64,000 nucleotides of DNA from Verrucosispora sioxanthis. GTDB lineage: Bacteria; Actinomycetota; Actinomycetes; Mycobacteriales; Micromonosporaceae. The stretch is from positions 248,001 to 312,000 of the forward strand of contig NZ_SAIY01000004.1 in NCBI RefSeq assembly GCF_010560025.1, written 5' to 3'. Of this stretch, positions 1 through 9,113 are shown piece by piece (within the stretch, counting starts at the first letter, position 1; each line of letters begins with the position of its first letter). Both the position numbers and the translations under genes were made by a program. The notes below the pieces were generated by a model. It was given only the letters and a program-made list of their open reading frames with translations, did no database searches and had not been told where the DNA came from.

Positions 1-641
1 CGGGCGAGTCCCACCTGGGCCAGCCCGGCCTCGGCGGCGGCGTCCGCCGGGGTTTCCGCGAGGATCTTCCGGTACGCCTGCTCGGCGGCGTCCAGGTCGC
101 CACTCATCAGCGCGTCGTCCGCCTCGTCGAGCCGTGGATCCTCCGGCTCGGCCACGCTCACCCCGCCGGCCTTGAGTACGGCCTGGAGCCACTGGCGCAG
201 CTGTGCCTCGGGCACCACGCCGGAGAAGGCGTCGACGGGCTGCCCGCCGACCACCGCGTACACCATCGGAATGCCCTGGACCCGGAACATCTGCGCGAGC
301 CTCGGGTTGGCATCCACGTCGACCTTGGCGAGCACCCAGGCGCCGCCACCCTCCACCGCCAGCCGCTCCAGCACCGGGGAGAGCTGCTTGCAGGGCTGAC
401 ACCACTCGGCCCAGAAGTCGATCACGACGGGTGTGGTCAGCGAGCGCTCCAGGACCTCGGACTGGAAGGTCGCCTCGGTCACGTCGATGACGGTGACCCC
501 GCCGACGGCGCCGCCGGGTGCCCCGGCGGGCGGGCCGGCCTGGACCGGAGCCGGTGTGGAACTGGGGGCAGGGGTGCGCAGCGCGCTGAGGTCGACCGCG
601 CCGCGGGTGAAGATCGACGAGGTGATCCGTGGGTCGCTCAT
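1..641 (-). CDS. Thioredoxin-domain co-chaperone (YbbN-like), C-terminus outside the window
   Basis: Probably a cytoplasmic thioredoxin-fold protein of the YbbN/CnoX type, in which a thioredoxin domain is followed by tetratricopeptide repeats and acts as a redox-sensitive holdase. The visible 213 codons hold a proline/glycine-rich N-terminal tail (residues 1-50), then a thioredoxin core with the motif [10 protein letters not shown]; the two cysteines are C81 and C84, with Gln replacing the usual Gly of CGPC. From about residue 165 the sequence turns into TPR-like helices ([20 protein letters not shown]). The gene runs off the left edge, so the length is unknown. The ATG at 641 has no clear Shine-Dalgarno; a TAGATA box lies just upstream, so it may be leaderless. 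Confidence 0.8.
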   Translation of the reverse strand, partial: MSDPRITSSIFTRGAVDLSALRTPAPSSTPAPVQAGPPAGAPGGAVGGVTVIDVTEATFQSEVLERSLTTPVVIDFWAEWCQPCKQLSPVLERLAVEGGGAWVLAKVDVDANPRLAQMFRVQGIPMVYAVVGGQPVDAFSGVVPEAQLRQWLQAVLKAGGVSVAEPEDPRLDEADDALMSGDLDAAEQAYRKILAETPADAAAEAGLAQVGLA

Positions 642-740
642 GGTTATCTAGTCTCGCACGCAGTCCGCCGAACTCGGATCAACCTCGGCCCGCGCAGTTG
701 CCACTGTCACCCCTGCCCAGCCGCCCTGGTGGGCCGAAGG

Positions 741-2429
741 TCAGAACCGTGCGGGCTCGCGGTAAACGCCCCATTCGGCCCGCAGCGCGTCGCAGATCTC
801 GCCGAGAGTCGCCTCCGCCCGGACGGCGTCGAGCATCGCCGGGATCATGTTCCCCCCGGTACGGCTCACCGCCACCATCGCCTCGACCGCGGCACGTACC
901 CGGGAATCGTCCCGACCGCGCTTGCGTTCGGCCAGCGTCCGGCGCTGTTCCAACTCCACCTCGTGCGAGATGCGCAGGATCTCCAGCTCCTTGGCGACCG
1001 TCCCGGTGTGGCAGTTGACGCCGACGATCTTCTTGTCACCCTTCTCCAGCGCCTGCTGGTACGCGAACGCGGCCTCGGCGATCTGTCCGGTGAACCAGCC
1101 GTCCTCGATGCCCCGCAGGATCCCGGAGGTCATCGGCCCGATCTGGTGCGGTCCGTCGCCACCGAGCGCGCGGATCCGGGCGAAGATCTCCTCCGCCTCG
1201 GCCTCGATCCGGTCGGTGAGCGCCTCGACGTACCAGGAGCCGCCCAGCGGGTCGGCCACGTTGGTCACCCCGATCTCCTCCATCAGCACCTGCTGGGTAC
1301 GCAGGGCGATCTCGGCGGAGGAGTCGGTGGGCAGGGCGAGGGTCTCGTCCAGGGCGTTGGTGTGCAGCGAGTTGGTGCCACCGAGCACCGCGGCGAGCGC
1401 CTCGACGGCGGTGCGTACCACGTTGTTGACCGGCTGCTGCGCGGTCAGCGACACGCCGGCGGTCTGGGTGTGGAAACGCAGCCAGAGCGCCTTCTCGCTG
1501 GTGGCGCCGTAGACGTCACGCAGCCAGCGGGCCCAGATCCGGCGGGCGGCCCGGAACTTGGCGATCTCCTCGAAGAAGTCGACGTGCGAGTCGAAGAAGA
1601 AGCTCAGGCCGGGGGCGAAGACGTTGACGTCGAGCCCGCGCGACAGCCCCAGCTCGACGTAGCCGAAGCCGTCGGCCAACGTGTACGCCAGCTCCTGCGC
1701 GGCCGTCGAGCCGGCCTCGCGGATGTGGTACCCGGAGACCGACAGCGGCTTGTAGCGCGGGATCTCGGCCGCGCAGTACTCCATCAGGTCGCCGATCAGG
1801 CGCAGGTGCGGCTCCGGGTCGAACAGCCACTCCTTCTGCGCGATGTACTCCTTGAAGATGTCGGTCTGCAACGTCCCGTCGAGGCTCGACAGGTCGGCGC
1901 CCTGCCGCTCGGCGGCGACCAGGTACATGCAGAACACCGGCACCGCCGGGCCGGAGATGGTCATGCTCGTGGTGACCCCGGCCAGGTCGATGCCGTCGAA
2001 GAGCACCTCCATGTCGGCGGCGCTGTCCACCGCCACCCCGCAGTGGCCCACCTCGCCGAGCGACTGCGGGTCGTCGGAGTCGCGCCCCATCAGGGTGGGC
2101 ATGTCGAAGGCGACCGAGAGCCCGCCGCCGCCGGCGCCCAGGATCATCTTGTAGCGCTCGTTGGTCTGCCGGGCGTTGCCGAACCCGGCGAACTGGCGGA
2201 TGGTCCAGGTCCGCCCCCGGTAGCCGGTCGGGTGCAGGCCCCGGGTGTAGGGGAACTCCCCGGGCCAGCCGATCCGCTCGAAGCCCGGGTACGCGACGCC
2301 CTCGGGCGGGCCGTAGACCGGCTCGACAGGCATTCCGGAGAGCGTGGTGAAGTCGGCGTCCCGCTTGCGCGCGGAGTCGTAGCGGGCCTGCCAGCGGGCC
2401 CGCCCGGCCGCGATGTCGTCGGCGTTCAT
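741..2429 (-). CDS. icmA: Isobutyryl-CoA mutase, large (substrate-binding) subunit
   Basis: Adenosylcobalamin-dependent carbon-skeleton mutase that interconverts isobutyryl-CoA and n-butyryl-CoA together with a separate small B12-binding subunit. The 562-residue protein is a TIM barrel only, with no B12 domain, which is the size of IcmA. The two residues that separate isobutyryl- from methylmalonyl-CoA mutase are visible: Phe80 in WTIRQFAGF (Tyr in MCM) and Gln198 in EYIAQKEW (Arg in MCM), at exactly the positions reported for Streptomyces IcmA. This numbering also fixes the start at ATG 2429 ([10 protein letters not shown]), which has an AGGAGG site 8 bases upstream; a longer reading to 2480 has none. 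No icmB small-subunit gene is present in the window. A shared operator-like motif lies upstream (2481-2497), next to a TACACT -10 box. Confidence 0.9.
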   Translation of the reverse strand: MNADDIAAGRARWQARYDSARKRDADFTTLSGMPVEPVYGPPEGVAYPGFERIGWPGEFPYTRGLHPTGYRGRTWTIRQFAGFGNARQTNERYKMILGAGGGGLSVAFDMPTLMGRDSDDPQSLGEVGHCGVAVDSAADMEVLFDGIDLAGVTTSMTISGPAVPVFCMYLVAAERQGADLSSLDGTLQTDIFKEYIAQKEWLFDPEPHLRLIGDLMEYCAAEIPRYKPLSVSGYHIREAGSTAAQELAYTLADGFGYVELGLSRGLDVNVFAPGLSFFFDSHVDFFEEIAKFRAARRIWARWLRDVYGATSEKALWLRFHTQTAGVSLTAQQPVNNVVRTAVEALAAVLGGTNSLHTNALDETLALPTDSSAEIALRTQQVLMEEIGVTNVADPLGGSWYVEALTDRIEAEAEEIFARIRALGGDGPHQIGPMTSGILRGIEDGWFTGQIAEAAFAYQQALEKGDKKIVGVNCHTGTVAKELEILRISHEVELEQRRTLAERKRGRDDSRVRAAVEAMVAVSRTGGNMIPAMLDAVRAEATLGEICDALRAEWGVYREPARF

Positions 2430-2464
2430 CTCCGGGCTCCTCCTCGAGTCCTCGACTGCGATCG

Positions 2465-2497
2465 AGTGTAGAGCCCTCACCTGAACGATCGATAAGG
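2465..2497 (-). promoter_or_regulatory. icmA promoter with shared operator (site A)
   Basis: Read on the minus strand, 2497-2481 is CCTTATCGATCGTTCAG, a member of a six-site motif family in this window. Ten bases downstream is a TACACT hexamer (2470-2465), a good actinobacterial -10 box, so the motif sits where the -35 element would be, as expected for a repressor site. The icmA start is 35 bases further on, with a strong ribosome binding site. Promoter function is inferred. Confidence 0.6.
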
Positions 2498-2532
2498 TAG
2501 TTCGTACCGGCCGGTAACCGAGCTGCCCGAAC

Positions 2533-2937
2533 TCAACCGGCGGGATTGTCGATGGCCACGTCGTCGACCCGGATGTTGATCTCGTCGACCCGCAGTCCGT
2601 ACGCCTCGACCGCCCTGGTCACCTCGACCCGCACCGCCGTGGTCACCTCGGGCACCGGATGCCCGGCGTCGGTCACGATCACCAGGTTGATCACGGCACC
2701 GCCGTTCGTCACGTGCGCCGAGCACCCCCGCCGCGCGTCACCGACCTGGTCGAGCCCGACCCGGTCCAGCACCGCGTTGAAGAACCGGGCGATGTCGCCA
2801 CCCAGCTCGACCACGCCCGGCACCGCCTTGGCCGCGGCCACCGCGATCTTCTCCACCACCTCGTCCGAGATGTGGGTACGCCCGCCCGCGACCGCGTCCG
2901 GCGTCATCGCCAACTCCTGCGTCATCTCGTGATCCAT
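2533..2937 (-). CDS. Asp23/Gls24 family envelope stress protein
   Basis: A 134-residue protein of the Asp23/Gls24 (DUF322) family. Visible hallmarks are the N-terminal ISDEVVEKIAVAAAKAVPGV segment, a central GGAVINLVIVTDAGHPVPEV strand region and the C-terminal YGLRVDEINIRVDDVAI. Family members are small cytoplasmic proteins often found near envelope or stress genes; the biochemical role is not established. The chosen ATG 2937 is preceded by GGGGGA; in-frame codons further upstream encode an Arg/Pro-rich stretch typical of a shadow reading frame. It lies between meaB and icmA on the same strand but separated by 85 bases from meaB and by the icmA promoter, so it is probably its own unit. Confidence 0.8.
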   Translation of the reverse strand: MDHEMTQELAMTPDAVAGGRTHISDEVVEKIAVAAAKAVPGVVELGGDIARFFNAVLDRVGLDQVGDARRGCSAHVTNGGAVINLVIVTDAGHPVPEVTTAVRVEVTRAVEAYGLRVDEINIRVDDVAIDNPAG

Positions 2938-3022
2938 AAGTCCCCCAGCGGCCGTCGCGGCATCCGCGCAACCGCGCGGCGGTGCGAGCCTAACCGTCTC
3001 CGGCGGTCCGCAGTGGACTCGG

Positions 3023-4027
3023 TCATCCGGAGAGCTGAGCGAGCAACGCCTCGGCCGCCGCGTACGGATCGGTGGCACCGGACGCCACCTCGGCGGCGAG
3101 CGCGGGCAGCTGCGTACCGTCGCGCAGCGAACCGATCCGGGCGCGGAGCACGCCCAGCGCGATCGCCTCGACCTCGGCGGCGGCCCGCGCCTCGCGCCGC
3201 CGCCGCAGCTCGTCGTGCTCGACCAGCCAGGCGCGGTGCTTGTCGATCGCGGCGGCGACGTCGTCGATGCCCTCACCACGCGCGGCGATCGTCCGCACCA
3301 CCTGCGGACGCCACTGACCCGGCCCGCGCTCGCCGAGGGCGATCATGCCCTGGATGTCGCGGACCGTGGCGTCGGCACCGTCCCGGTCGGCCTTGTTGAC
3401 CACGAAGACGTCGGCGATCTCCAGGATGCCGGCCTTCACCGCCTGGATCGCGTCGCCCATCCCGGGCGCGAGCAGCACCAGCGTGGTGTCGGCCAGGGAG
3501 GCCACCTCGACCTCCGCCTGCCCGACGCCGACGGTCTCCACGAGCACCACGTCGCAACCGGCGCCCTCCAGCACCCGCACCGCCTGCGGGGTGGCCGCCG
3601 AGAGCCCACCGAGATGCCCCCGGCTGGACATCGAGCGGATGTAGACGCCCGGGTCGGTGGCATGGTCCTGCATCCGCACCCGGTCACCGAGGATCGCACC
3701 GCCGGTGAACGGGCTGGACGGGTCGATGGCCAGCACCCCCACCCGGTGACCGTGGGCCCGCAGGGCCCGGACCAACTCGTTCGTGGTGGTGGACTTGCCC
3801 ACCCCTGGCGAGCCGGTCAGGCCGACCACCTGGGCCCGTCCGGTGTACGGGGCGAGCGCCGCGGCGATGGCCGGCACCGTGTCGTCGCCCGACTCGACCA
3901 GGGTGATCAGCCGGGCGACCGCGCGGGGGTCACCGTCGCGGGCCCGTTCGACGAGCATCGGTACGTCCCGGCTGCGGCGCACCGAGCCGGTGGCCGCCGT
4001 CGGGACGCGGGTGTTCGACTCGCTCAC
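3023..4027 (-). CDS. meaB: MeaB-type G3E GTPase, chaperone of B12-dependent acyl-CoA mutases
   Basis: A 334-residue P-loop GTPase of the MeaB/ArgK family, which loads and protects adenosylcobalamin in methylmalonyl-, ethylmalonyl- or isobutyryl-CoA mutases. The Walker A motif GSPGVGKST is at residues 72-80, followed by switch regions, the ETVGVGQAE segment and the base-specificity motif NKAD. The GTG start at 4027 overlaps the stop of the thiolase gene by four bases (GTGA), so the two are translationally coupled and share the regulated promoter upstream of the thiolase. Which mutase it serves is not shown by sequence; icmA and meaA (22732-24735) both lie in this window. Confidence 0.9.
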   Translation of the reverse strand: MSESNTRVPTAATGSVRRSRDVPMLVERARDGDPRAVARLITLVESGDDTVPAIAAALAPYTGRAQVVGLTGSPGVGKSTTTNELVRALRAHGHRVGVLAIDPSSPFTGGAILGDRVRMQDHATDPGVYIRSMSSRGHLGGLSAATPQAVRVLEGAGCDVVLVETVGVGQAEVEVASLADTTLVLLAPGMGDAIQAVKAGILEIADVFVVNKADRDGADATVRDIQGMIALGERGPGQWRPQVVRTIAARGEGIDDVAAAIDKHRAWLVEHDELRRRREARAAAEVEAIALGVLRARIGSLRDGTQLPALAAEVASGATDPYAAAEALLAQLSG

Positions 4028-5223
4028 AGATCGGTTTCGCTGGGGTCGGGAACGTGGATGATGAGCGCGTCGCCCTGGCCCCCGCCGCCGCACAGCGCGG
4101 CCGCGCCGGTGCCGCCGCCACGCCGCTTGAGTTCCAGCGCGAGGGTCAGCACGAGCCGGGCGCCGGACATGCCGATCGGGTGGCCGAGCGCGATCGCGCC
4201 GCCGTTGACGTTGACCTTGTCCGGGCTGACGCCGAGGTCGCGGATCGACTGGATGCCGACCTGGGCGAACGCCTCGTTGATCTCGATCAGGTCGAGGTCG
4301 GAGACGGCCAGGCCACCCTTGCGCAGGGCGTGCTGGATGGCGTTGGACGGCTGCGAGTGCAGGGAGTTGTCCGGACCCGCCACGTTGCCGTGCGCGCCCA
4401 CCTCGGCCAGCCAGGGCAGGCCCAGCTCCTTGGCCTTCGCCTTGCTCATCACCACCACGGCGGCGGCGCCGTCGGAGATCGGCGAGGAACTGCCGGCGGT
4501 GATGGTGCCGTCGGAGGCGAACGCCGGACGGAGCTTGGCCAGGGACTCCGCGGTGGTGTCCGGCCGGATGCCCTCGTCCTCGCTGATCACCAGCGGGTCA
4601 CCCTTGCGCTGCGGGATGACCACCGGGGTGATCTCCTCGGCGAAGTGGCCGTTCTTCTGGGCGGCGGCGGCACGCTGGTGGCTGCCGGCCGCGAACTCGT
4701 CCTGCTCCTGGCGGGTGATGCCGCGGGCGCCGCCGTGCCGCTCGGTGGACGCACCCATCGAGCAGCAGTCCCAGGCGTCGGTCAGCCCGTCGAGCGCCAT
4801 GTGGTCCTTGATCACCACGTCGCCGTACTTGTAGCCGGCACGCTGACCGAGCAGCAGGTGCGGGGCGTTGGTCATCGACTCCATGCCGCCGGCCACCACG
4901 ATGTCGAACTCGCCGGCCCGGATCAGCTGGTCGGCAAGGGCGATCGCGTCGAGGCCGGAGAGGCAGACCTTGTTGATCGTCAGGGCCGGTACGGACATCG
5001 GGATGCCGGCCTCGACGGCCGCCTGCCGGGCGGGGATCTGCCCGGTGCCGGCCTGGAGCACCTGACCCATGATCACGTACTGCACCTGGTCGGGTGCGAC
5101 TCCCGCCCGTTCGAGCGCGGCGGAGATGGCGATGCCGCCGAGTTTGGTCGCCGGTAGGTCCTTGAGGTTGCCCAGCAGGCGCCCCATCGGGGTCCGCGCG
5201 CCGCTGACGATCACCGAAGCCAT
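4024..5223 (-). CDS. atoB: Acetyl-CoA C-acetyltransferase (thiolase)
   Basis: A 399-residue thiolase that condenses two acetyl-CoA to acetoacetyl-CoA (biosynthetic direction) or cleaves it. Catalytic residues are visible: nucleophile Cys87 in [11 protein letters not shown], the NEAFA loop (NEAFAQVGI), His in [11 protein letters not shown], and the C-terminal acid-base Cys in [15 protein letters not shown] 5223 is preceded by GGAGG at 8 bases. Its stop overlaps the meaB start, and it is divergent from the epimerase gene, with an operator-like motif (5255-5271) between them. It would supply C4 units to the 3-hydroxybutyryl-CoA dehydrogenase and crotonyl-CoA carboxylase/reductase encoded nearby. 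Confidence 0.92.
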   Translation of the reverse strand: MASVIVSGARTPMGRLLGNLKDLPATKLGGIAISAALERAGVAPDQVQYVIMGQVLQAGTGQIPARQAAVEAGIPMSVPALTINKVCLSGLDAIALADQLIRAGEFDIVVAGGMESMTNAPHLLLGQRAGYKYGDVVIKDHMALDGLTDAWDCCSMGASTERHGGARGITRQEQDEFAAGSHQRAAAAQKNGHFAEEITPVVIPQRKGDPLVISEDEGIRPDTTAESLAKLRPAFASDGTITAGSSSPISDGAAAVVVMSKAKAKELGLPWLAEVGAHGNVAGPDNSLHSQPSNAIQHALRKGGLAVSDLDLIEINEAFAQVGIQSIRDLGVSPDKVNVNGGAIALGHPIGMSGARLVLTLALELKRRGGGTGAAALCGGGGQGDALIIHVPDPSETDL

Positions 5224-5246
5224 ACCTGCCTCCGAGGGGATGCCGC

Positions 5247-5271
5247 ACTGTACGCCTTAACGAATGTTCGG
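5247..5271. promoter_or_regulatory. Divergent atoB/mce promoter with shared operator (site F)
   Basis: The plus strand at 5255-5271 reads CCTTAACGAATGTTCGG, matching the shared motif at most conserved positions. On the minus strand a TACAGT -10 box for the thiolase (5252-5247) begins 2 bases beyond the motif. The epimerase ATG at 5285 follows only 13 bases after the motif on the other strand, with no Shine-Dalgarno, suggesting a very short or absent leader. One bound regulator could control both directions. Confidence 0.55.
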
Positions 5272-5284
5272 CCAGACTAACGTC

Positions 5285-5758
5285 ATGCCTGAGAACTCCC
5301 CCGCCGAGCCCGCTGCCGACTATGTCACAGACATCGGGCTGCGCCGCATCGACCATGTCGGGATCGCGGTGCCCGACCTCGACGTCGCCATCGACTTCTA
5401 CCAGCGCACCTTCGGAATGCGCTGCGTGCACACCGAGACCAACACCGAGCAGGGTGTCCGGGAGGCGATGTTGACGGTCGGGCCGAGTGCCGAGGGCGGT
5501 TGCGTGCAACTGCTCGCACCGCTGACCCCGCAGTCGACGATCGCGAAGTTCCTGGACCGCAACGGCCCGGGCGTTCAGCAGGTGGCGTACACCGTGGCCG
5601 ACATCGACGCGGCCTGCGCGGCGCTGCGCGAGCGTGGCGTACGGCTGCTCTACGAGACCCCGAAGCGCGGCACCGCCGACTCCCGGATCAACTTCGTGCA
5701 CCCGAAGGACGCCGGCGGCGTGCTGATCGAACTGGTGCAACCGGCCGCGTCCCACTGA
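5285..5758 (+). CDS. mce: Methylmalonyl-CoA / ethylmalonyl-CoA epimerase
   Basis: A 157-residue VOC-fold epimerase that interconverts the (R) and (S) forms of methylmalonyl-CoA and, in bacteria with the ethylmalonyl-CoA route, ethylmalonyl-CoA. The metal-binding pattern of the family is visible: His in RRIDHVGIAV, the VQLLAPL strand containing Gln, His in INFVHPKDAGG, and Glu in VLIELVQP. I chose ATG 5285 (MPENSPAEP) because the fold begins about 20 residues later; an in-frame codon at 5264 lies inside the operator. It is transcribed away from atoB-meaB and towards ccr, but the ccr gene has its own regulatory site. The substrate choice between C4 and C5 diacids is inferred from neighbours. 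Confidence 0.9.
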   Translation: MPENSPAEPAADYVTDIGLRRIDHVGIAVPDLDVAIDFYQRTFGMRCVHTETNTEQGVREAMLTVGPSAEGGCVQLLAPLTPQSTIAKFLDRNGPGVQQVAYTVADIDAACAALRERGVRLLYETPKRGTADSRINFVHPKDAGGVLIELVQPAASH

Positions 5759-5797
5759 CCCGACCCCCGCCCACCCGACCTGACGAGCCGCGAGCCC

Positions 5798-5833
5798 GGA
5801 GGTGTGCGCTTGCCCGGGCAGGCATGCACCTCC
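5798..5833 (+). terminator. Hairpin after the epimerase gene
   Basis: GGAGGTG (5798-5804) pairs with CACCTCC (5827-5833), enclosing the inner palindrome TGCCCGGGCA (5811-5820). There is no T-run. It lies 40 bases past the epimerase stop and 40 bases before the ccr regulatory motif, so it may separate the two transcription units. Confidence 0.35.
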
Positions 5834-5873
5834 GCGCAGTGGCCGATGCACTTTCTCACAGGAGGCTTTCCAG

Positions 5874-5890
5874 CCTTAGCTACCGTTCAG
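5874..5890 (+). promoter_or_regulatory. Shared operator-like site upstream of ccr (site B)
   Basis: CCTTAGCTACCGTTCAG, the copy closest to the consensus of the six sites. It sits 129 bases upstream of the ccr start. I see no unambiguous -10 box beside it, so the exact promoter is unclear; the spacing leaves room for an untranslated leader of about 100 bases. Confidence 0.55.
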
Positions 5891-6019
5891 TAACCTCCGG
5901 CCTCACAGGTAGCCCGATGGCGCGGTATGTGGCGGCGGCCGACATGGTGACGGCCGCCGAACGGCGTCGACGATGGCAGCCCAGGCCCGCCGCTGGCGCG
6001 GCGAGAACCGGAGGTCACC

Positions 6020-7375
6020 GTGCAGGAGATTCTCGAAGCCATCATGGCCGCGGACGGGTCGGCCGACCCGGCGCGCGAGTTGGCCGGCGTCGCCGGGCTG
6101 CCGGTACCGGAGAGCTACCGGGGCGTGGTCGTCCGGGCCGAGGAGACCGGGATGTTCGACGGCATGGCCACCCGGGACAAGGACCCCCGCAAGGCTCTGC
6201 ACCTACAGGAGGTGCCGACGCCGGAACTCGGCCCGGGGGAGGCACTTGTCGCGGTGATGGCCAGCGCCATCAACTACAACACCGTCTGGACCAGCATCTT
6301 CGAGCCGCTGTCCACCTTCAGGTTTCTCACCCGCTACGGCCGCACCTCGGAGCTGGCCCGTCGGCACGACCTGCCGTACCACGTGGTCGGTTCCGACGCG
6401 GCGGGGGTGGTGCTCCGGGTCGGTGCCGGGGTGAGCCGCTGGCGTCCGGGCGACGAGGTGGTGGCCCACTGCCTGTCGGTCGAGCTGGAGGACGCGGCCG
6501 GCCACGACGACACGATGCTCGACCCGCAGCAGCGGATCTGGGGGTTCGAGACCAACTTCGGTGGCCTGGCCGAGCTGGCCGTGGTCAAGGCCAACCAGCT
6601 GATGCCCAAGCCGGCGCACCTGAGCTGGGAGGAGGCGGCCAGCCCCGGGCTGGTCAACTCGACCGCGTACCGGCAGTTGGTGTCACACCACGGCGCGAAC
6701 ATGAAGCAGGGCGACGTGGTGCTGATCTGGGGCGCCTCGGGCGGCCTGGGCGGCTACGCCACCCAGCTGGCGCTCAACGGCGGCGCCATCCCGGTCTGTG
6801 TCGTCTCCTCTCCGGAGAAGGCGGAGCTGTGTCGACGGATGGGCGCCGAGCTGGTCATCGACCGCTCCGCCGAGGGCTTCCGGTTCTGGTCGGACGAGGA
6901 GACCCAGAACCCGGACGAGTGGCGCCGCTTCGGCGAGCGGATCCGGGAACTCACCGGCGGCGAGGACCCGGACATCGTCTTCGAGCACCCGGGCCGGGAG
7001 ACCTTCGGTGCCAGCGTCTACGTCGCCAAGCGCGGTGGCACCGTCGCCACCTGCGCCTCCACCAGTGGCTTCCTGCACCAGTACGACAACCGCTACCTGT
7101 GGATGCACCTGAAGCGGATCGTGGGCAGTCACTTCGCCAACTACCGCGAGGCGTGGGAGGCCAACCGGCTGGTGGCGCTGGGGAGGATCCACCCCACCGT
7201 GTCCAGGACGTACCCGCTGGAGCGGACCGGCCAGGCCGCGTACGAGGTGCACCGCAACGCCCACCAGGGCAAGGTCGGTGTGCGCTGTCTGGCCCCTGCG
7301 GACGGACTCGGTGTCCGCGACCCCGAGCTACGCGCCCGCCACGTCGAGGCCATCAACCGGTTCCGTGGGCGCTGA
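6020..7375 (+). CDS. ccrA: Crotonyl-CoA carboxylase/reductase
   Basis: A 451-residue NADPH-dependent enzyme of the medium-chain dehydrogenase family that reductively carboxylates crotonyl-CoA to (2S)-ethylmalonyl-CoA, the key step of the ethylmalonyl-CoA route and a source of ethylmalonyl extender units for polyketides. Family hallmarks: the N-terminal lid segment, GDEVVAHCLSVELE, the nucleotide-binding loop GASGGLGGYA (about residues 237-246), the substrate/CO2 pocket segment FEHPGRETFGASVYV and HLKRIVGSHFANYREAWEAN. The start is GTG 6020 with GGAGGT 4 bases upstream. It is monocistronic by appearance: an epimerase hairpin and the site B motif lie upstream, a hairpin at 7426-7455 downstream. 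Confidence 0.94.
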   Translation: MQEILEAIMAADGSADPARELAGVAGLPVPESYRGVVVRAEETGMFDGMATRDKDPRKALHLQEVPTPELGPGEALVAVMASAINYNTVWTSIFEPLSTFRFLTRYGRTSELARRHDLPYHVVGSDAAGVVLRVGAGVSRWRPGDEVVAHCLSVELEDAAGHDDTMLDPQQRIWGFETNFGGLAELAVVKANQLMPKPAHLSWEEAASPGLVNSTAYRQLVSHHGANMKQGDVVLIWGASGGLGGYATQLALNGGAIPVCVVSSPEKAELCRRMGAELVIDRSAEGFRFWSDEETQNPDEWRRFGERIRELTGGEDPDIVFEHPGRETFGASVYVAKRGGTVATCASTSGFLHQYDNRYLWMHLKRIVGSHFANYREAWEANRLVALGRIHPTVSRTYPLERTGQAAYEVHRNAHQGKVGVRCLAPADGLGVRDPELRARHVEAINRFRGR

Positions 7376-7425
7376 CCTGACGGCCGAGGCGCCGGTGGCC
7401 ATTCGGTGATCGCCGATTGGCTTTA

Positions 7426-7455
7426 CACACGGGCGGCCTGAGGCCCATTCGTGTG
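7426..7455 (+). terminator. Hairpin downstream of ccr
   Basis: CACACG (7426-7431) pairs with CGTGTG (7450-7455) around an inner GGCC-TGA-GGCC helix (7435-7445). It is 50 bases past the ccr stop and has no T-run. The rest of the gap to 7665 holds no convincing gene; a short open frame at 7417-7602 has no ribosome binding site. Confidence 0.4.
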
Positions 7456-7665
7456 AGAGAGCGACGCGGAAACAAAGGGGCCGTGCGCGATCCCGCCACG
7501 GTCCTTTTCCACGTCACGCTCCGTACCATCCGGCTCGCCCCGGAGCTGGCAAGATCGCCTGTCGCCCGGGTGGTCGATCACCGCCCGGAGTTGACCATGT
7601 AATGCGGACGGCAAAGGGCGGCACGCTCTTGCGAAGCACCCCAGGGGGTCTGCCAGTATGTCCCA

Positions 7666-8946
7666 ATGCCCCAGCAGCAGTCCTCCCCTCTCGCGTTCTT
7701 CGATAACGCGAACTCGCAGCCAGATTTCACGGTTGGCCTGCGCGGATACAACACCGGTCAGGTCGACGACTTCATCGGCCGGCTCAACGCCGCGCTGAGC
7801 CAGGCCAACAAGGACCGCGCCGACGCCGAGCAGGCGCTCAACGACGCGCAGCGCCGGCTCCGGCAGTCCGAGCAGCGGCTCACCGCCCTTGAGCAGAAGC
7901 TCACCGACACCAGCAAGCAGCTGGAGGAGAACAGCCGGCCCACGCTGTCCGGCCTCGGCACCCGTGTCGAGCAGATCCTCCGGCTCGCCGAGGAGCAGGC
8001 CAACGACCACCGCAACGAGGCCAAGCGCGAGTCGGAGGGCATCCTCTCCGCCGCCCGCCTCGAGGCGCGGGAGATCACCGACAAGGCGCGTGCCGAGGCC
8101 GCGGCCATGAAGGCGACCGCCGAGCGGGAGGCGGGCAACGTCCGGACCGCCGCCGAGCGCGAGGCCGCCGAGGTGCGCGTCCAGGCCCGACGCGAGGCCG
8201 ACACGCTGCGCGCCGACGCGGATCGGGAGACCAAGCAGCTGCGTACGGTGACCGCCCACGAGGTCGCCGAGCTGAAGTCCACCGTGGAGCGCGAGGTCGC
8301 CACCCTGCGGGCCACCGCCGAGCGCGAGATCACCCAGCAGCGGGCCAAGGCCGCCCGCGAGGCCGAGGAGAAGCGCGCCGAGGCGACCAAGCTGCTCACC
8401 GACGCCCGCGACAAGCGCGACAAGGATCTCCAGGCCCTGGAGCTGCAGCTCGCGGAGCGCCGGGAGAAGGCCGAGCGCGAGGAGTCGGAGCGGCATGCCG
8501 CCCAGGTCGCGCAAACCCAGAAGCTGGTCAACGAGGCCGAGCAGCGGGCCCGCGCCGCGCAGGACCGGGCCAAGGAGATCGAGCAGCGCGCCGAGGCCCG
8601 CCGGGTCGAGTCGGAGCGCAACGCCACCGAGACGGTGGAGAAGGCCAAGGCCCTGGCCGAGCGGACGCTCAACGAGGCGCGCGCCGAGTCGCAGCGGTTG
8701 CTCAGCGAGGCCCGCACCGAGGCCGAGCTGACCACCCAGGCGGCCAGCCGCGAGGTCGAGGACCTGACCCGGCAGAAGGACGCCGTCACCGCCCAGCTCG
8801 TCCAGATCCGCTCCAGCCTCGCCGGCCTCGCCGGTCTGGTGCCGGGTGTGGCCGACGCGGTGGTCGCCAAGGTCGAGGCCACGAAGGCGGAGGACACCAA
8901 GGCGGAGGGCTCCGAGAAGCCCGTCGCCGCCGAGTCGGCCAGCTGA
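7666..8946 (+). CDS. DivIVA-domain coiled-coil protein (FilP-like)
   Basis: A 426-residue protein with a short DivIVA-like N-terminal domain (FTVGLRGYNTGQVDDFIGRLN, about residues 22-43) followed by a nearly uninterrupted Glu/Ala/Arg-rich coiled coil to about residue 390 and an acidic Ala/Lys tail. This is the architecture of FilP/Scy, cytoskeletal filament and tip-organising proteins of streptomycetes that work with DivIVA in polar growth. From memory, filP and scy lie beside mce, the thiolase and meaB in Streptomyces coelicolor (SCO5396-5400), and the order here agrees. ATG 7666 has no Shine-Dalgarno but follows an AGTATG box by 5 bases, suggesting a leaderless message. It shares the RVEQIL.LAEEQA block with the next gene. 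Confidence 0.82.
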   Translation: MPQQQSSPLAFFDNANSQPDFTVGLRGYNTGQVDDFIGRLNAALSQANKDRADAEQALNDAQRRLRQSEQRLTALEQKLTDTSKQLEENSRPTLSGLGTRVEQILRLAEEQANDHRNEAKRESEGILSAARLEAREITDKARAEAAAMKATAEREAGNVRTAAEREAAEVRVQARREADTLRADADRETKQLRTVTAHEVAELKSTVEREVATLRATAEREITQQRAKAAREAEEKRAEATKLLTDARDKRDKDLQALELQLAERREKAEREESERHAAQVAQTQKLVNEAEQRARAAQDRAKEIEQRAEARRVESERNATETVEKAKALAERTLNEARAESQRLLSEARTEAELTTQAASREVEDLTRQKDAVTAQLVQIRSSLAGLAGLVPGVADAVVAKVEATKAEDTKAEGSEKPVAAESAS

Positions 8947-9113
8947 GCCGCCTCCCGTACCGGGGCATGATTTACGGCGTGAGGTGACACCGGGACACCG
9001 GTGGCACCTCACGCCGTCATGCGTCCCACACCCGCTGCGATCCGTGTGAAGTACCTCCAATCCACGGCGTCCGTATCGCCCCAGGAGGGCCCGATGCGTG
9101 TGAGGATGGGAGC

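Noticed and set aside
2659..3399. 246-codon plus-strand frame over the Asp23 and meaB genes
   Set aside because: Antisense shadow with Arg/His/Pro-rich translation.
5577..5583. Extra CGTTCAG occurrences, e.g. inside mce and in the LCP gene
   Set aside because: They are within coding sequence and lack the CCTTA half at the right distance, so I did not count them as operator sites.
7417..7602. 61-codon open frame between ccr and the FilP-like gene
   Set aside because: No ribosome binding site, no recognisable sequence, and its start covers the hairpin after ccr.
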